Origin: Artemisia argyi
Taxonomy: Eukaryota > Streptophyta > Magnoliopsida > Asterales > Asteraceae
Assembly (NCBI GenBank): GCA_030686995.1
Contig: CM060703.1
Span: forward strand, 1,024,501 to 1,088,500
DNA: 64,000 nucleotides
Reading direction: 5' to 3'
Shown: piece after piece, positions 19,460-32,774 of the stretch
Layout of the letters: every line of letters begins with the position of its first letter
Position numbering within the stretch: position 1 is the stretch's first letter
The notes under the pieces: generated by a model
Told to the model about the DNA's origin: nothing
The model's input: only the letters and a program-made list of their open reading frames with translations
Databases searched by the model: none
Made by a program: the position numbers and the translations under genes

Positions 19460-20640
19460 AGGCAATGCTTGTGACCTTCAAAACATGAGCCAGAAAGAGG
19501 TATGGTTCTAGTTGCCTTTTATTGTTGGCAAAATAGAAAAAATTTACATTCAGCATTCTGATTTTTCATTACATATGCAAAGAAAAAGATTGATCAATGG
19601 CATACTTATATATTCATGATTTCTGAAACAAATGAATGCTTGTATGAGAGCTTGTGAAAATGATAACATGAAAAAAGTAATTAACTAAATTCAAGAACAA
19701 ATTATAAATTATATGTATTTTGACAATGAAAAAGCCTAAAAGATAACATCTGAATTAAGAATATTTTTAAATCTGTTTTCATTTCATAAAAATAAATAGA
19801 AAACAATGAATGCTAGACATCTAATTGCTGGGATTGTCTTATTATTTCGTGTAAGTTATACTTAAAGTTGCAAGGGATGTGATAAATTTACCCAACTACC
19901 CGCTCAGATTCTAAAGTAATTGCTATTTTAGAGTGAGGAGAATTGCCTAGAAATGCAACTAAAAATCTTAAATCTGCCCAAGTGGGATATGGGTACTTTG
20001 CTCGCTCATCGAAAGGAGTGGAAGCTCAATATATCAGTGTGATATCTAGTTATTCATTGCAAACCTATTGTTATATACATGATTGACTTCTTTGGGAAGA
20101 ATTGGCCTAGTGGTAACGCACTTAACTTACTCAAAAGAAGCCTACACAATTGGGGGTGGTCAGGGAAGGGTCGGAAACAGTCACGGGATACCCGGTTAGG
20201 CCACGTACATCTGAGTAAAGTAAAACTCGCCCTCCGCGGGTAACCTACAGGAAAACCTCATTTGTTTTCTTTGTGAAGAAATGTGGACATTAAAGACAAC
20301 ATGCTCATAAGTTGTGTTGCTTTTTGTGCAGTGATAAGATGTCAATATTCAGGCGGCACATTGGTTTTTTGACACTCCATCAGTTTTCCACAAAAGCTAT
20401 TATGACCAAAAGCAGCTCTGCGTTTTTTTTAGAAGCAGTGGGAAAGGAGGTGAAAGAAGGAGTGATTTTCTTTCTCTCAAGTCAAAAGATGATATTGCCT
20501 TTTAGTTGTGTTATGTGTATTATTATTATGCTTATGTTCTTTTACTACACGGTTGGTACGGCCAGAGGTGCCGTTGCCTTCTGATATTTTGGTAAATTTT
20601 TTTTTTTAAACATGTGAATGTGATAGAGTTGCCTTGTTTT
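19460..20640 (+). other. GT43 copy B 3' UTR region with UTR intron and damaged SINE
   Basis: Same layout as copy A: donor after CAGAAAGAG near 19500 and acceptor TTTGTGCAG near 20330. The SINE at about 20103-20260 keeps its A box (TGGCCTAGTGGTA) but has lost the B box by a small deletion (CCTACACAATTGGGG). A few hundred bases present in copies A and D are also deleted around 19820. Confidence 0.65.
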
Positions 20641-21129
20641 TGTACACCAGAAGGGTAGACTTCAAAGTCTTGTTAATTGAAAGAATAGATTGTGCCTTTT
20701 TCCAATTTTTGCATACATTTTTGGGCTCAATTTTATTTGCCGATGCATTGGTAGCAAGACTTCACTTCTCTGTAGGGTTCAAATTTTCAGTTTGGTCCGT
20801 GTTTGCAGTAGGTTGAGTTCTTGACATTTTTTTTCATTAACAGATGCTAAAAGATCATTCATGCTCATGAAATTTAGTCGCAAAACGTGGCATAGGTTGT
20901 TGTAAGCGCACACAAATGCTGGTGCATTATCTCCTCTGCTTCGGCTTTGTTTCAAGTATTGACTTAAGTGAGACCAGGAAGTAAAACTAAAAGAAGCAAT
21001 AAGATCCTATGACAACAATAGTAATTTAAGGAAAGTAGATTAGAAAGGGAGATTTTACTTATGTAACACAGCCAACGCATCATAGCGACGTTATAATTTA
21101 ATGTTGAGCTTTACAGAAAGTGCAGTCGA
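20641..21129. other. Spacer after copy B
   Basis: Starts like the sequence after copy D (GAAGGGTAGACTTCAAAGTCTTG) and then diverges. No gene seen. Confidence 0.5.
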
Positions 21130-22129
21130 ATATTGAAGTAGAATTATTAATGTATGCAATCGGTCACCCTGTAATATAATTTCATTGTGCCCAATTAATC
21201 TGCAAACTATTTTACTTTTTCTGCATTACCGTTTCTATAATTTGAGCAAGTGTACATCTTCTCAACTCACAAATAAGTCCCTCCGCTATAATCTGATGTT
21301 GAGCTTTACAGAATGTGCAGTCGGTCACTATGTCATGAAAGAAACGTTTAAGAAGTCTTTAGTTTTGATGTTTGATCCTTGTGTTTTGACCACAGCATAA
21401 GGCACTCAGGACTAAAACCCAAGTACAATGGTTCAAAAAGTCAATCACACGTTAATAATATTATAGATAAAAAGGCGACAATCTTAATCAAATTATATGG
21501 AAAAGGAGTCGATTGGGGATGGTTTTACTGATACAAGTCAAAACGGATATCTTTTAGTTATAAATGAAACGGGTTAAAAGTTTGCCTGGCATGTTTTCAA
21601 AAGCTTACAACTTCCCGAATGGTTTTATTAAATGTATTAACTTACTATCTTCATGATATACGGTAATATTTGAAATTATATCTAATAAAATATTTATGCA
21701 CAAAACTCCCTTTAAACGTATACAGAAAAGTAAACTTCAGGATAAACAATTGACAGGTGAATGTATTCAGTGTTTTAATAGGTTGGTGCTTGCAATTGGA
21801 CATAACCTCATGAACATTGATTGATAACATATCAGAGGGTATATACATCTAATGTGTAGAATTGCTGTACTGATGCAATGCAGAGCACAAAAAATGCCAG
21901 TGAATCTTTAATCAGAGAATTGCAGAGCACTATGAATCCGCTGATGCCTGATGTTCAAATCTTTTAGGGAGGTACATGGTTAGGCAATGCGGAGCACAAT
22001 AAACCCATCTCATCAACACGAGTCATATATCCCTTGGTTTGAGCATAAAATTATGATCGAGATCTAACAATCAGCTACAATAACATCAACAACAACAATA
22101 CCAAATCCCGCGAGGTAAAATTTAGACAG
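21130..22129. repeat. Locus spacer repeat, copy 1
   Basis: About 1 kb matching 50965-51957 and 55081-55996, sharing long blocks such as GGTTGGTGCTTGCAATTGG and CAAATCTTTTAGGGAGGTAC. All three end at the same point, TTTAGACAG, after which each continues differently. No coding function is apparent; it is linked to the GT43 duplications. Confidence 0.8.
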
Positions 22130-22193
22130 ATCATACCTGTATATACAATTAAAAATGCTAAAAAACTAATAACAGCCCTGTAAGCTAATACTA

Positions 22194-22546
22194 ATAATTA
22201 CTACAACAAAGGGTGTAATTATACACACTTATTGGGGTAGATTTCCACGGTTTTTGGTGTGTTAAAACTAAAAGTACACGCATAGGATAGCATGTCAATA
22301 GTTGGCGTCACAAAATGCACGACACCTTAATGCGTGGAGAAAGCTTGGAAAAGACGGCGCTTTATAGGGTGTAAAATTTGAACAATAAGTACACACTTAA
22401 TGGGGTGGAGAAATTCATCAAAAAGTACACGCTTTGTAGGGTGCAAATTTTTAAAACTACACGCAATTTAACTTGTGTTCTTTGATCATCAACCCCAATG
22501 CAAACTTTTACACACTTTTTATTGTCACTATTTTGATCATTTTACA

Positions 22547-22585
<39 letters not shown>

Positions 22586-24660
22586 AAAAAAACTGTATCA
22601 ATTTCATAGCAACATCATAATTCATGAACCTAAAATCATCAAGTCTGTAGCAATTTCATAGCAACATCAAATCTGTAGCAATTTTATAACCTCACCTCAG
22701 ATACTCAAATAACAATTTCATAGCAATTTCTTAAGTATGTTTACAATAAATCATTGAAAGCTAGCTTCTTCGATCTTTCGTCTTCAAGTATTCAAAAATT
22801 ACTTAAATCCATTGCAAGCTTTGATATTTCGTCTTCAACAAGCTCCTAAATAATGAGAAAAAAAAACCAAAATTTACAGGATTAATGATTTAGGAATTGG
22901 TAACATAAACAGATTAGAATCAAAATGGGTTAATTTATTCAACGGGTCAGACGAGTTGGTTGACTACGGGGTTGGTTGAGCCGAGCGGCTTTTATACCGG
23001 TGCATAGTGATTTAATAACATCACGTCGAATGAGTGTCGTTTAGAACACTTTCCTTCACATTTAACACATGGTAGTCAAAATATTGGTTAACTACGCTAT
23101 GCAACCAAACACTCGAAATCAACTAGTAAAACAGATAGTCATGTGATTGGTCCATAAATGACTAGTAGTACACGACAATATGCATTGCAAATAATAAGCA
23201 AAATAAGCTACCTTGTATTTGGTTGAAATAAGAAGAATCTCTTGTTTATTAATCTTGCTAACACGAACCGACTTCCGACAGATCAAAATGCTGCCATGTC
23301 AACAAATATAGTAATAAGTTATGACTAATTCAAATTCGCATGATCATTAAAACATTATAGCATGTCAATATCAAAAATATAGTGATCTGCGATACATTGA
23401 CATCTTGTTCAACTTACAGTTTAAGGACTTGGTGAGTTATATCTATATGCTTCATGCTGGTAATGCGCACATCTCTATATGGTAACACATTTTTAACAAT
23501 ATTTATTGTTTTCAACAGGCGAAAACCCAAACGGCTGTTACAGTGAATCATGTATGTTACAGTGAATCATATATGAGGTTAACTTGACTCGACCCATTCA
23601 TCTAGAAACTATACTGTATAACTATAGATGTCATGTGGTACATAAGTATAAATACTATATATAACCAACTTACTACTAAAAAATCACATTCATCTAGAAA
23701 CGAATTCAATGACTGAATACGACATAAGTTGTCACATTCATCTACTAAAAATGTCTAGACCTATAAAACATGATATTTTTTTCAAAAAAATTGTTCAAAC
23801 ACTCTATACTAGCTAATACAATACTATTCAAAACTTAAAATAAGAATTAGCATTCATCCAAAAACAGTCATAGTAAGTCGTTATAGCTATACCCTTCTTT
23901 GCTATCACTAACTTATGAACACTATCTAGTCAGTCAACCTTACCTTTGACTTTAAAAGTCAAACCCATCGCTCCACAATCCAAACATCTAATAGCAGAAC
24001 ATAAATTAAATAATAAAACATACTGGTGACCGGAACTTATAGCAGAACATCTAATAGAGAATTTACTTACAGTTCCGATTGTGTGCACGTGAGGTTCAGC
24101 CTATTTTTCAGCTTGTGCCTTTTTCTCCAATGCCTGCCACAATAAAATGATAACTTGCATGTGTTCTCATCTTAGACTAAAAACAGAACACTTATACTAA
24201 ATAGAGAATAAATGGCGCATGCAACAATGCCTAAAAACAAGGATATACAAGCATTACAGTTTGTTTAAGTGACAGAAAAGCATGAATACTTTAAAGAAGA
24301 GCTACCTGATAACCAACTAACCGAGTTGCAAGCCAAGGTTGTAGCAAAGCACCATGAACCTTGATACATTTTACAAAGCGCATAATAAGGTTACTCAAAT
24401 TCAGCAAATGAGGTCTACTTCTATTAGTTTAAAATCATTCAAGTAATCTTACATCATGAAGATTTGGAGTTAGATCATTTTTTGTCTTGGTTTCCAAGGC
24501 CTCCCTTAAGTTGTTCTTCAACTGCATCTGCATTTGGAGCTTCTCCAACTGCAATGTAAGACAAGTAATCTTGACATGTCGAGGTATTTTTTATATCTCA
24601 TACAAACCCGTTTCTCCAATTCATGAGCATTTTTAACCTATTCATTAGCATCTAAGAACC
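22194..24660 (-). mobile_element. CACTA-like remnant
   Basis: Starts with ACTACAACAAAGGGTGT (near 22199), close to the CACTACAACAAAA type of CACTA terminus. Repeated subterminal motifs follow (ACACTTATTGGGGT, ACACTTAATGGGGTGG, AGTACACGC). Far to the right, minus-strand segments near 24480-24560 read as a coiled coil (QLEKLQMQMQLKNNLREALE), like the C-terminal parts of CACTA proteins. A poly(A) run lies at about 22556-22583. No second terminus and no intact gene. Tentative. Confidence 0.4.
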
Positions 24661-25032
24661 TTTTAGCTTACCTCATCAAAGCTACTTCACTTGCAGTGAT
24701 GTAATGCTATCTGACTTCTATTTCATTACCATCTCTTTCTCTGCAATTACTTTCTCTTTAGTACATGATATTGTTCATACATATGCAACAGAGTTACATT
24801 TTTTTTTTGGTGCAAAAGGTGAATGATTATATTAAATGAAACATTTGTACATCAGATAAAACAACATCAACTGGTTGGACGTGCCCAAACCAGGATACTC
24901 AAAACAACATTCTAGGACTGATTATCAGATACAACATTTAGAAAAGCCATGAAACTAAACCAATACAGCTTGCTTAATCATTCCACAGCTCCTTCCAAGC
25001 CTGCAGTTACCTATCATCAGGTATACAACATA
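24661..25032. other. AT-rich spacer
   Basis: No gene. Contains AAAAGGTGAAT near 24810, which echoes the inverted repeat downstream. Confidence 0.4.
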
Positions 25033-25173
25033 CTGCAGTTTCCATATTCACCTTTTGTGCACCAAATACCATCTAGCTACATTTCCACCTTATCTACTCA
25101 TCATGGTCATTCAACCTGCCATCACAATAACCATGACAAGTTACATAATAAAAGGTGAATATGGAAACTGCAG
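25033..25173. repeat. Perfect 24-bp inverted repeat (hairpin)
   Basis: The 24 bases at 25033-25056 (starting CTGCAGTTTCC) are the exact reverse complement of 25150-25173 (ending GGAAACTGCAG), with a 93-base loop. It could be a tiny MITE or a hairpin transcript source. Confidence 0.8.
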
Positions 25174-25825
25174 ACATATTCTTGCATTAAAAAAAAAATA
25201 GTACAATGAGCCAAAACTTATTAAATTTTATTATCCTATGTTTAAATATTAATGCAAATGTATACTAGTATATTATTGCATTCAACAAAACATGTGTTAA
25301 ATGAGTCGCGCTTCTGGGACACTTTTTAGTTGGTCTCTTCAAAAAAATTTGAACTTTGTTAACAGGCTTGTCGGGATCCAACTCTAAAGTCACCTAGTCA
25401 TAAAGCTATACTCTAAGCATTGACTTAAGACACATAGCAATATTCACAGTTAATATCTAAACGAACTCGTATTTTTTATCCCCAAAAAATGCTTAAGTTC
25501 AACTCGTGAGATCCGAAAACAGTTACTTACATCATACAACACTGCTTTATGACAATCGAAAAACAAAAATTAAAGAGCTAAATGGGCAAATTTTTAAAAG
25601 ATTTGGGTACATTTGGTCTCCCTCTTTTTTTTTGAAATGGGCATATATTGCCAATTTAGAAATTAAATGGGCAAAATGGACACATGTTTTTCTCTCGCAT
25701 TGAATTGTTTTTAATGAAAAACTTATGGATATAATATATTTAGTTACATAAATATAAATGAGGTGTTACGTTTGAGGAATTTTTTTTTGTTGTTTTAGGA
25801 CTTTTTTAAGACGATTCGTATAACA
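25174..25825. other. Unassigned spacer
   Basis: AT-rich; no supported gene. The 65-codon frame at 25506-25703 has no family signature. Confidence 0.4.
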
Positions 25826-25932
25826 TGCGCCCGTTTGGCCCGCGCCCGTTTAGCCCGTGCCCGTTTAGCCCATAGTCCGTTTAGCCCGTAGCCCGTTTAG
25901 CCCATAGCCCGTGCCCGCCCGGTCCACCCGTT
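25826..25932. repeat. Minisatellite of CCCGTTTAGCCCGTAG-like units
   Basis: Six to seven imperfect 15-16 bp units of CCCGTTTAGCCCGTRG, in GC-rich contrast to its AT-rich surroundings. Confidence 0.8.
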
Positions 25933-26737
25933 TTGCCACCTCTAGTTTTATGTGTCGTGTGTTTGGATTTATTTTTGTGTGAGACTTACGTATATAGACC
26001 TTAAGACTGAGTATTGTATAGGATCTTTGGATTAGATCCATGTGTTATCGATCTCTATGTTTGGATTTTGATTGTGTGTTTGTTTTTTATGTTTGATTGG
26101 GTTTGGATTTTTGGGTTTATCATCTTTGGATGATTTTTTTGAGAGTGACAGATTTATGAGTGATTCGTGGGTGAGGATAGAGAAGTGAAAAAAAACACAG
26201 GGTTTAGTAACAATCGACGAAGATGGTGGTTGGTAGTCGGAGGTGGTGGCCGGAATCTAGGTGTGAATATGTAGAAGATGAAGATAATGAATATGGGGTA
26301 TTTTATATTTTGTATAAAAAATAAAGTGTATATTGTACCCCTTTAGATGATTCTTTGTACGATTTTTTTGAGTGTGACAATAAATTAAAAAATAATAAAT
26401 CATAAGGATCAAAAATGAAATACCAAGCAAATTACAAAGACTAAAAATATAGTTAATTAAAAGTCATAAAAGCCAAGTCGCCCAAAAAATGTGGGCCCAG
26501 TCGCCCTAACAATAGCCTGGATAACTAGTACTATGAAAGTACATAGTGGGCCCAAGGATAGGGACACTTGTCCCAAATATGTAAGAGTCGCCCAAGAATT
26601 TTTGGGAGAGGGCCCTGGGGTATTTGAAGAAAACCAAAATTTTTGGGGTACATAGGGTGGTGGAGTTGTACTTGTGGGGTGTTTTTGGAATTAGCTCAAA
26701 TCGATTTTAAGATTTAAGTTAATTATGTTTTTCTTTG
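25933..26737. other. Unassigned spacer
   Basis: No long frame. Repeated GTGGGCCCA and GTCGCCC motifs (26480-26600) suggest a decayed transposon end, but I cannot place it. Confidence 0.35.
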
Positions 26738-26979
26738 TTAATTTTACCATATTAAATGTCCAAAGTCTTTCTATATCAATTTTGACTTTAAATATATTTG
26801 TTTGTGTTATATAGTATTTGGTAAAAATTATACGCAATGAAAATACATTTAATACTTAATCCATTCATATATTTTGTATCAAGTATTATATTATACAAAC
26901 ACAAATATTTAAGGTCAAAGTTGAGAAGAAAAGACTTTGAAATGTCAAACATGACATTTAATATGGGACGGAGGGAGTA
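26738..26979. mobile_element. Stowaway-like MITE
   Basis: The right end, GACATTTAATATGGGACGGAGGGAG followed by TA, is the plant Stowaway terminus. The left end, CCATATTAAATGTCCAAAGTC, is its degenerate inverted partner. The interior is AT-rich and self-complementary. The Tc1/mariner relation and TA target follow from the family. Confidence 0.65.
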
Positions 26980-27048
26980 TTACATAATAAAAACCCTTCG
27001 GTATTTTTAGTTACCTCGCCTTCACAAAGTTATTAATCGTCTTGAGTA

Positions 27049-27239
27049 TATGTTCTTTTCTTATTTGCAAAGTTTTGCATATTTTGTGATTTTACATTCT
27101 TTATTAAAGGCCTATAATGTTCCCTCACAAATTATTTTACCAAGTTAGCAAATAAACTCTTTTTCTTTAGAATAAAGTAAAGTAAAAATCACAAAGCAAA
27201 ATTTAATATGCTAAACCTTGCCAGTGAGAAAAGAATATA
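27049..27239. mobile_element. Foldback MITE, copy 2
   Basis: Same structure as 14587-14776, with left end TATGTTCTTTTCTTATTTGC and right end GAGAAAAGAATATA. Confidence 0.7.
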
Positions 27240-27269
27240 CACTCTAAAGCATATAGATTAAAAAAAATA

Positions 27270-27314
<45 letters not shown>

Positions 27315-28820
27315 AACCATGTGGAAGAAAAATGGAAAAAGTAGATGAAGATGAAGATGAGAGAACAAAGAGAGAATTGAAATACTATTTTTAAATTATC
27401 TCTTAATTTGTGTTTTGTCTTTTGTCATGTGATATAACTGTATCTTTATTTCTTTTTTCTTTTTTTGTCTCATAAAAGCTCAATAAGTTTAGTTTTTTTA
27501 ATTAGTTGAGCTTATAATTTTAGAAAGTAATTCTCCAATTCGGTACATTGTATTTTAGAAAGAGAAAACAAGTTGATACGAGATTTTATATATGCTATGA
27601 TTTTTTTTGGCGTAAATAATTTTGATTATGATAGTAGTAATTATGTTTTCGAACTAGTTAATATAGTGATGCCAATCCGATAGATGTTTGCATGTCTGTT
27701 CGGGTTTAAAATAGCCTTACAACCTTACTGTGTACAACTATAAAATTATTGCTTAAAGTTTAAAGTATGTTATAAAAGTCTACCAAAAAGAAATTAAACT
27801 ATGTTACATATTAATAATACACATGCCCGGATTTAAGCATGTGCGGGGTGTGCGACGGCACAGGGCCTCCATTTTCTTAGGGCTCTAATTTCTAGATCTG
27901 TGGTGTTAGTATAAACTCATTTTTTGAAGTTTTTATACAGTAATATGGTGTTTATGAAGGTGTAAATACGTTTTACAATGTTAAAGTTTAAGGATTTGAA
28001 TCAGAGATTGGAGAAACATAACTTAAATAACGTCTTTAATGGAGTAGAGATATACAGGATAGTGAAGGGGATGACACAAAACCCAAGTTTTTTTTTTTTT
28101 TTTTACTTTTTGTAAATTACAAGTTTAATCCTTATAGATTATAGTTTGTCAGTTATGGTATTTTGTTTAACACTTTAGCAAATGGAATATATTAAAACTG
28201 TATTCTTATCTTCAAATATTATCTCTATACGCTACCATTTGTAACAACTGTTTTGCTATAAGCATTAAAGATAATTTTTGCATGTCTTGGAAAATTGAAT
28301 GGATTATATGACAAAAAATACCTAAGATATATTATAAGACGAAAAAAAAAAGTAAAGAAATTACTATCAAATTGATTAAGAATTTACAATGCATAATTAG
28401 TCAAGTTTACTAATTTTGTTGCACATAGTGTTCGAGGGCCTCCGGCATAATAAGGCACAGGGCCTCCAAAATCCACAGGACGGCCCTGATAATACACTTT
28501 TGTCAACCGTACCCGACCGACTTACCGACCCGATCATTTGAACCCTTAGCTTTCTCTTCTCATCTAACCATGTAAAGGAACCACCTTATTTTTACTCATG
28601 AGTCCGCCACTGCTCTAAAGTGGTTTCTTTACTAAGTTGATGCGATAAATTAGCGGGTCAACAAGTCAGTCAATAGGTCGGGTTAAATTGTGTCATATGA
28701 TTTTTTTTTCTATAACTAATTGACAATGCAATGTGCATGTGCATGTTTCTAAAAGATGATTTTTGTAAATCATAGTGATAAAACTGAGAAAACTTAAACA
28801 AATCTTTAATTGTAATATTG
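27240..28820. repeat. Dispersed repeat attached to the foldback MITE, copy 2
   Basis: Collinear with 14777-15660 but longer because of a 42-base poly(A) tract (about 27270-27311) and the hAT-like insertion at 27823-28489. Confidence 0.65.
27823..28489. mobile_element. hAT-like non-autonomous insertion
   Basis: About 667 bp flanked by a perfect 8-bp duplication TAATACAC (27815-27822 and 28490-28497), as expected for hAT elements. Both ends carry CACAGGGCCTCC blocks in inverted orientation and GGCCG near the tips. The outermost inverted repeat is weak. No transposase frame. Confidence 0.6.
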
Positions 28821-28844
28821 TTTATAGTTCATGAGAACTTAAAC

Positions 28845-28930
28845 TCTTTTTCTTTAGAATAAAGTAAAGTAAAAATCACCAAACAAAATCTAATATGCTA
28901 AACCTTGCCAATGAGAAAAGAATATATACT
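28845..28930. mobile_element. Foldback MITE, right part only
   Basis: Matches the right arm (CTCTTTTTCTTTAGAATAAA to GAGAAAAGAATATA) of the family; the left arm is absent. Confidence 0.65.
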
Positions 28931-29032
28931 CTTTTGGTCATGTTCTTCAAATCTCTAGTACATTTAACGTAAAAGTATAATAATTTGTAGAGAATAGACA
29001 CATACCATATGTTAGAACAAATTAATATGTAA

Positions 29033-32000
29033 TGTAACACCCCCAAAATTTGATACAGCGGAAGACTCAACAAGCTTTCGGGGTGCTACGGGGATTGGTA
29101 TCCAACACAAGACAATATAGAACGAGATAAAGTAAACATAGTAAAAACACAACCAAAACGGGGTTTTAAGGTTTACATTTATCCCAACATCATTCAGAGT
29201 CAGGCCCAAAATAAAATAACAATAGGTCCAAATTTAATTATCAGAGTTTAGAAAAATAGATCCATAAACCGTGTGCCTTGGCCGAGCCTTCCATTCCAAG
29301 CATGCACCTCAACACTTAATTACCTGAGAAAACGTGCTAAAAGTCAGCTTTCGCTGGTGAGATCATAGGTTTAAATTCAACTAACAATATAGTGGACATA
29401 TACGCAAAACGCTTGCTAGCTATACTAGGGATTCACTAAAACCTGCGGATACCCTCCGCTCCAACATAACACACGGATACCCTTCCGTAATAACATAGAT
29501 ATTCGGGTAACCCCCGCAATACCAATAAATACTCGGATAACCTCCGAAGTATTAATAACCTATAGGTGCACACTATAGTATCCAAAATCCTCAAATAAGC
29601 CAATCTCGTAATCCAACCATTATTTAGTCCACACGCGATGGTTCACTATGTGACTAGGGTTGATGTAACTCATCTAACCAAATCTAGTCCACACGCGATG
29701 GTTCACTATGTGACTAAGGTTGTTATAATATTCGTCTAACCATAACTAGTCTACACGCGATAATTCACTATGTGACTAAGGTTGACAAATCTTCCTAGTT
29801 CCATGAGCATAGCAAGTTTTGAAAAGTAAAAGCGATAATAGTCCACATAAAACAATTTGCACATTTCTCACCCCAAGTATTGAAAACATAGTTCAAGAGA
29901 AAAAGTGGGGCTATGACTCACCTCAAGTCCAGAAAATAGCAAGACGAGGTAGGTAGAAATAAGACGTATGATAACTCACGAAACAGCAACTACGGACTTG
30001 GCACGACCTAACAATATTAACTCTTTCAGAAATCATTTCCTCAAATATATAATATTCCCAAACCCGGACGAGAATCTGTTTTATTTCCGAAAATCCATTT
30101 CGTATTAGTTTGGTGTATTTGCGTTTGGTATCCATACGGGTGGTGGGTCGACTCAAAACAAACCAAGAAGATCACATAAAGAATAATGAAATAAACTATA
30201 GATCTAATATTAGCCCAATATATCATTTAAATAAATCGCCAAAGTTTACCAAATCCGTCGATTTGATAATCCTCATATTTATTTACGTAATATACCGTTC
30301 CAAGATTACACCCAATCTAAAACACATATAAAGCACATAGCACGTATTGACTATATAGTATATATCATAGTTTAATAAATTCCTCGTATATATCGTCAAA
30401 TTGGCCAGATTTCCCGATATATACACTCGCAATCTATTACACTTTACATATACTACAACCTATGGGCGTCGTAGGATACGATGCCCACTAATATGTTCGT
30501 TTCATATAACCAAATAATCCGGCTCAACCTTACGGTTAAGTGGTTATTTACTTATAGAAAACGTCTATATTAGTCGTCATATATCCGTGACAACACGAAC
30601 GTCACAAATAGTAACTTACCTGGACCCGAGTGACAACAATTTCGCCTAACTCAATAAGTTTATCCGTTATATATCCGAAATAACTTTTTATTAAACGTTT
30701 CATAATTGTCGGGAGTTTCCCGTTTTATACACAATTTTTATAATAATAATACGTTTAATAATATTACGCCACTTTCGTAGCCTAATATATATCTAATCGT
30801 ATTATTTATAATACGACTCGTGATTATTATTATTATTAATATACGCGTTTATATAGTTATATATACGTTATTCACGTACATACTTTCATATAAACGTTCA
30901 TATTATCAATAATTATTATTACGAGTTTTATTATTCTCGTTTTAGTTTTAATAGTTATTGAGTTATACGAAATGGTCATATGTCCGAGTCATGACTCTCG
31001 GCTCAATGTCCAAGTCCAATAATAAGCAAAAGTCATAAATAACGAATCTCCGTCCAATCACAATCTCAAACCACGGGCTACAACAATAGAGTCCGACTAC
31101 GGCACCCGACTAACCTATCTCCGTCAATCTAACGACCGTCTCACAATCGGTCCCCAATCACACTTACCAATCGACAACAACTTCTCAATACCAAAAACCA
31201 TATCCAAATCGACCCATATATATATACGGCCGAGAAAATAAATATCACCACAACAATTAAATAAGTTCACCATTATATAAATAATAACATTAACCAAGTT
31301 AATATGTGGGTCGGTTTACCAAGCCGACCCGAGCCCTCGACTCACTTGAGTCTCGGCTCCGAACCGCGAGTCATTTAGACTCGAACCAAACATCGCAAGA
31401 ACCATATAGTTCACAAGGGCCAACCAGGAATTCATATACTCCATACGACCCAAAGGTCAATTCGGTAACCAAAATGGTGCTCGGCTAACAGCCGCGACTC
31501 AAAGAGTCGAACCACATTACCATACGAGCCAAAGGCTCGAACCACACTTCAACGAGAATCCCCTTGGGGTCTCGGTATGGCCAAAGAGCACAAAGAAAAG
31601 AACCCCGAGACTACACGGTCTCGGCTAGCATCGGGTCAAGGTTCGCCACACCCTCGACAACAATCAATCGATCAAACATCACCAATAACCAAAGCCATAC
31701 GAGGCTTCGAACCAACAAAAACAATAAGCCGAGGGCTTTGCTCTCTGTTCCAAGTCAACCACGACCCAACCATGAACCCGGATACCAAACTTTGTAGAAA
31801 ACGTGTTTTCAACCAAAACCCATAAACATGTTACGTTTTTAAATGAAAACCCACTTGATTCTCATCAACTCGTGACCCTTGGTCACGATTCGAACCAATG
31901 AATCGAGTTAAAACTCGACCTACCTTCCAAAACAATCCTAAATCGAAGAGCACTCAAGAAATAGCAAGAAAGTGGTGATGAACTTGTGATTATTTGATTC

Positions 32001-32721
32001 GGATTTGGTGTTAATGTGGGAGTTAGGGCGCGTGTTATAGCTCAAAAGAAAGATCTCGACGAGAGGGTTAAAGTGGTGGTGTTATTTTTGGTGTGGGAGT
32101 GGCGGTGTGACGGTGGTGGCCGGCCGAAGAGGGCGGCGGCTAGGGTTAGAAAGATGGGGAAGAAGAGAGGTGAGAGAGAGATGGAAATTTTGTGAGTGAG
32201 TGTTTGTGTTGTGTGGGTAAAACCGGACCAAACACACCTTATATTAACTTTTCTCTTTTTTTTTCTTTTTTTTTATAAAGGTTATAATAATAATAAGAAT
32301 AATAATAATAATAGTAATAATAAGGATATTATTACGGTGGAGCGGGTAACGCGGGTTATTGTAAAAACATGTGGCCCGAACCCGAACTTATTTTAAAACT
32401 TCCATATCACACGAGAACCTCTCGTAATTAATTAAAATATATATCGGACTCGTTAAGACGAATCATAAAATTGTCGTTAGGAAATCCTAGTGCCAAAGTC
32501 AACGTAGTACCAAGTGAGAATTCAAATATACATCACCGATCATATAATCAAAAATGAATTATGAACATAATTCACGAATTCCATAACGTCATTAATTAAA
32601 ATACCCATAAAATAGGTCTTACAAGTTCGTTGTGAAATGAAAATTTAAAATAAAAATCTTACACGAACTTAAATTGTAATGCGGGTTTTAAAAATAGCTC
32701 CCTAAACTGCCGGTTGTCACA
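29033..32721 (-). repeat. 3' LTR of Tekay element
   Basis: 3689 bp, nearly identical to 39293-43002. It contains a threefold 60-bp tandem repeat (29625-29786, unit AGTCCACACGCGATGGTTCA...), short CGGATACCCTCCG-type repeats (29447-29550) and an AT-rich microsatellite stretch near 32250-32330. The small plus-strand reading frames inside it are not genes. Confidence 0.95.
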
Positions 32722-32734
32722 TCCTCCCCGTCTC
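32722..32734 (-). other. Polypurine tract of Tekay element
   Basis: On the minus strand GAGACGGGGAGGA directly precedes the 3' LTR, the expected plus-strand primer position. Confidence 0.8.
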
Positions 32735-32774
32735 AGAAGGAAACCCGTCCCGGGTTTCACTCGGAAAAATTTAT

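Noticed and set aside
29625..29786. Regularly spaced repeats that could suggest a CRISPR array
   Set aside because: Three 60-bp units that are themselves near-identical, without unique spacers, inside a plant LTR; an ordinary tandem repeat.
31306..31825. Several short plus-strand frames, repeated at 41566-42085
   Set aside because: They lie inside the Tekay LTRs, antisense to the element, with no domain; present twice only because LTRs are duplicated.
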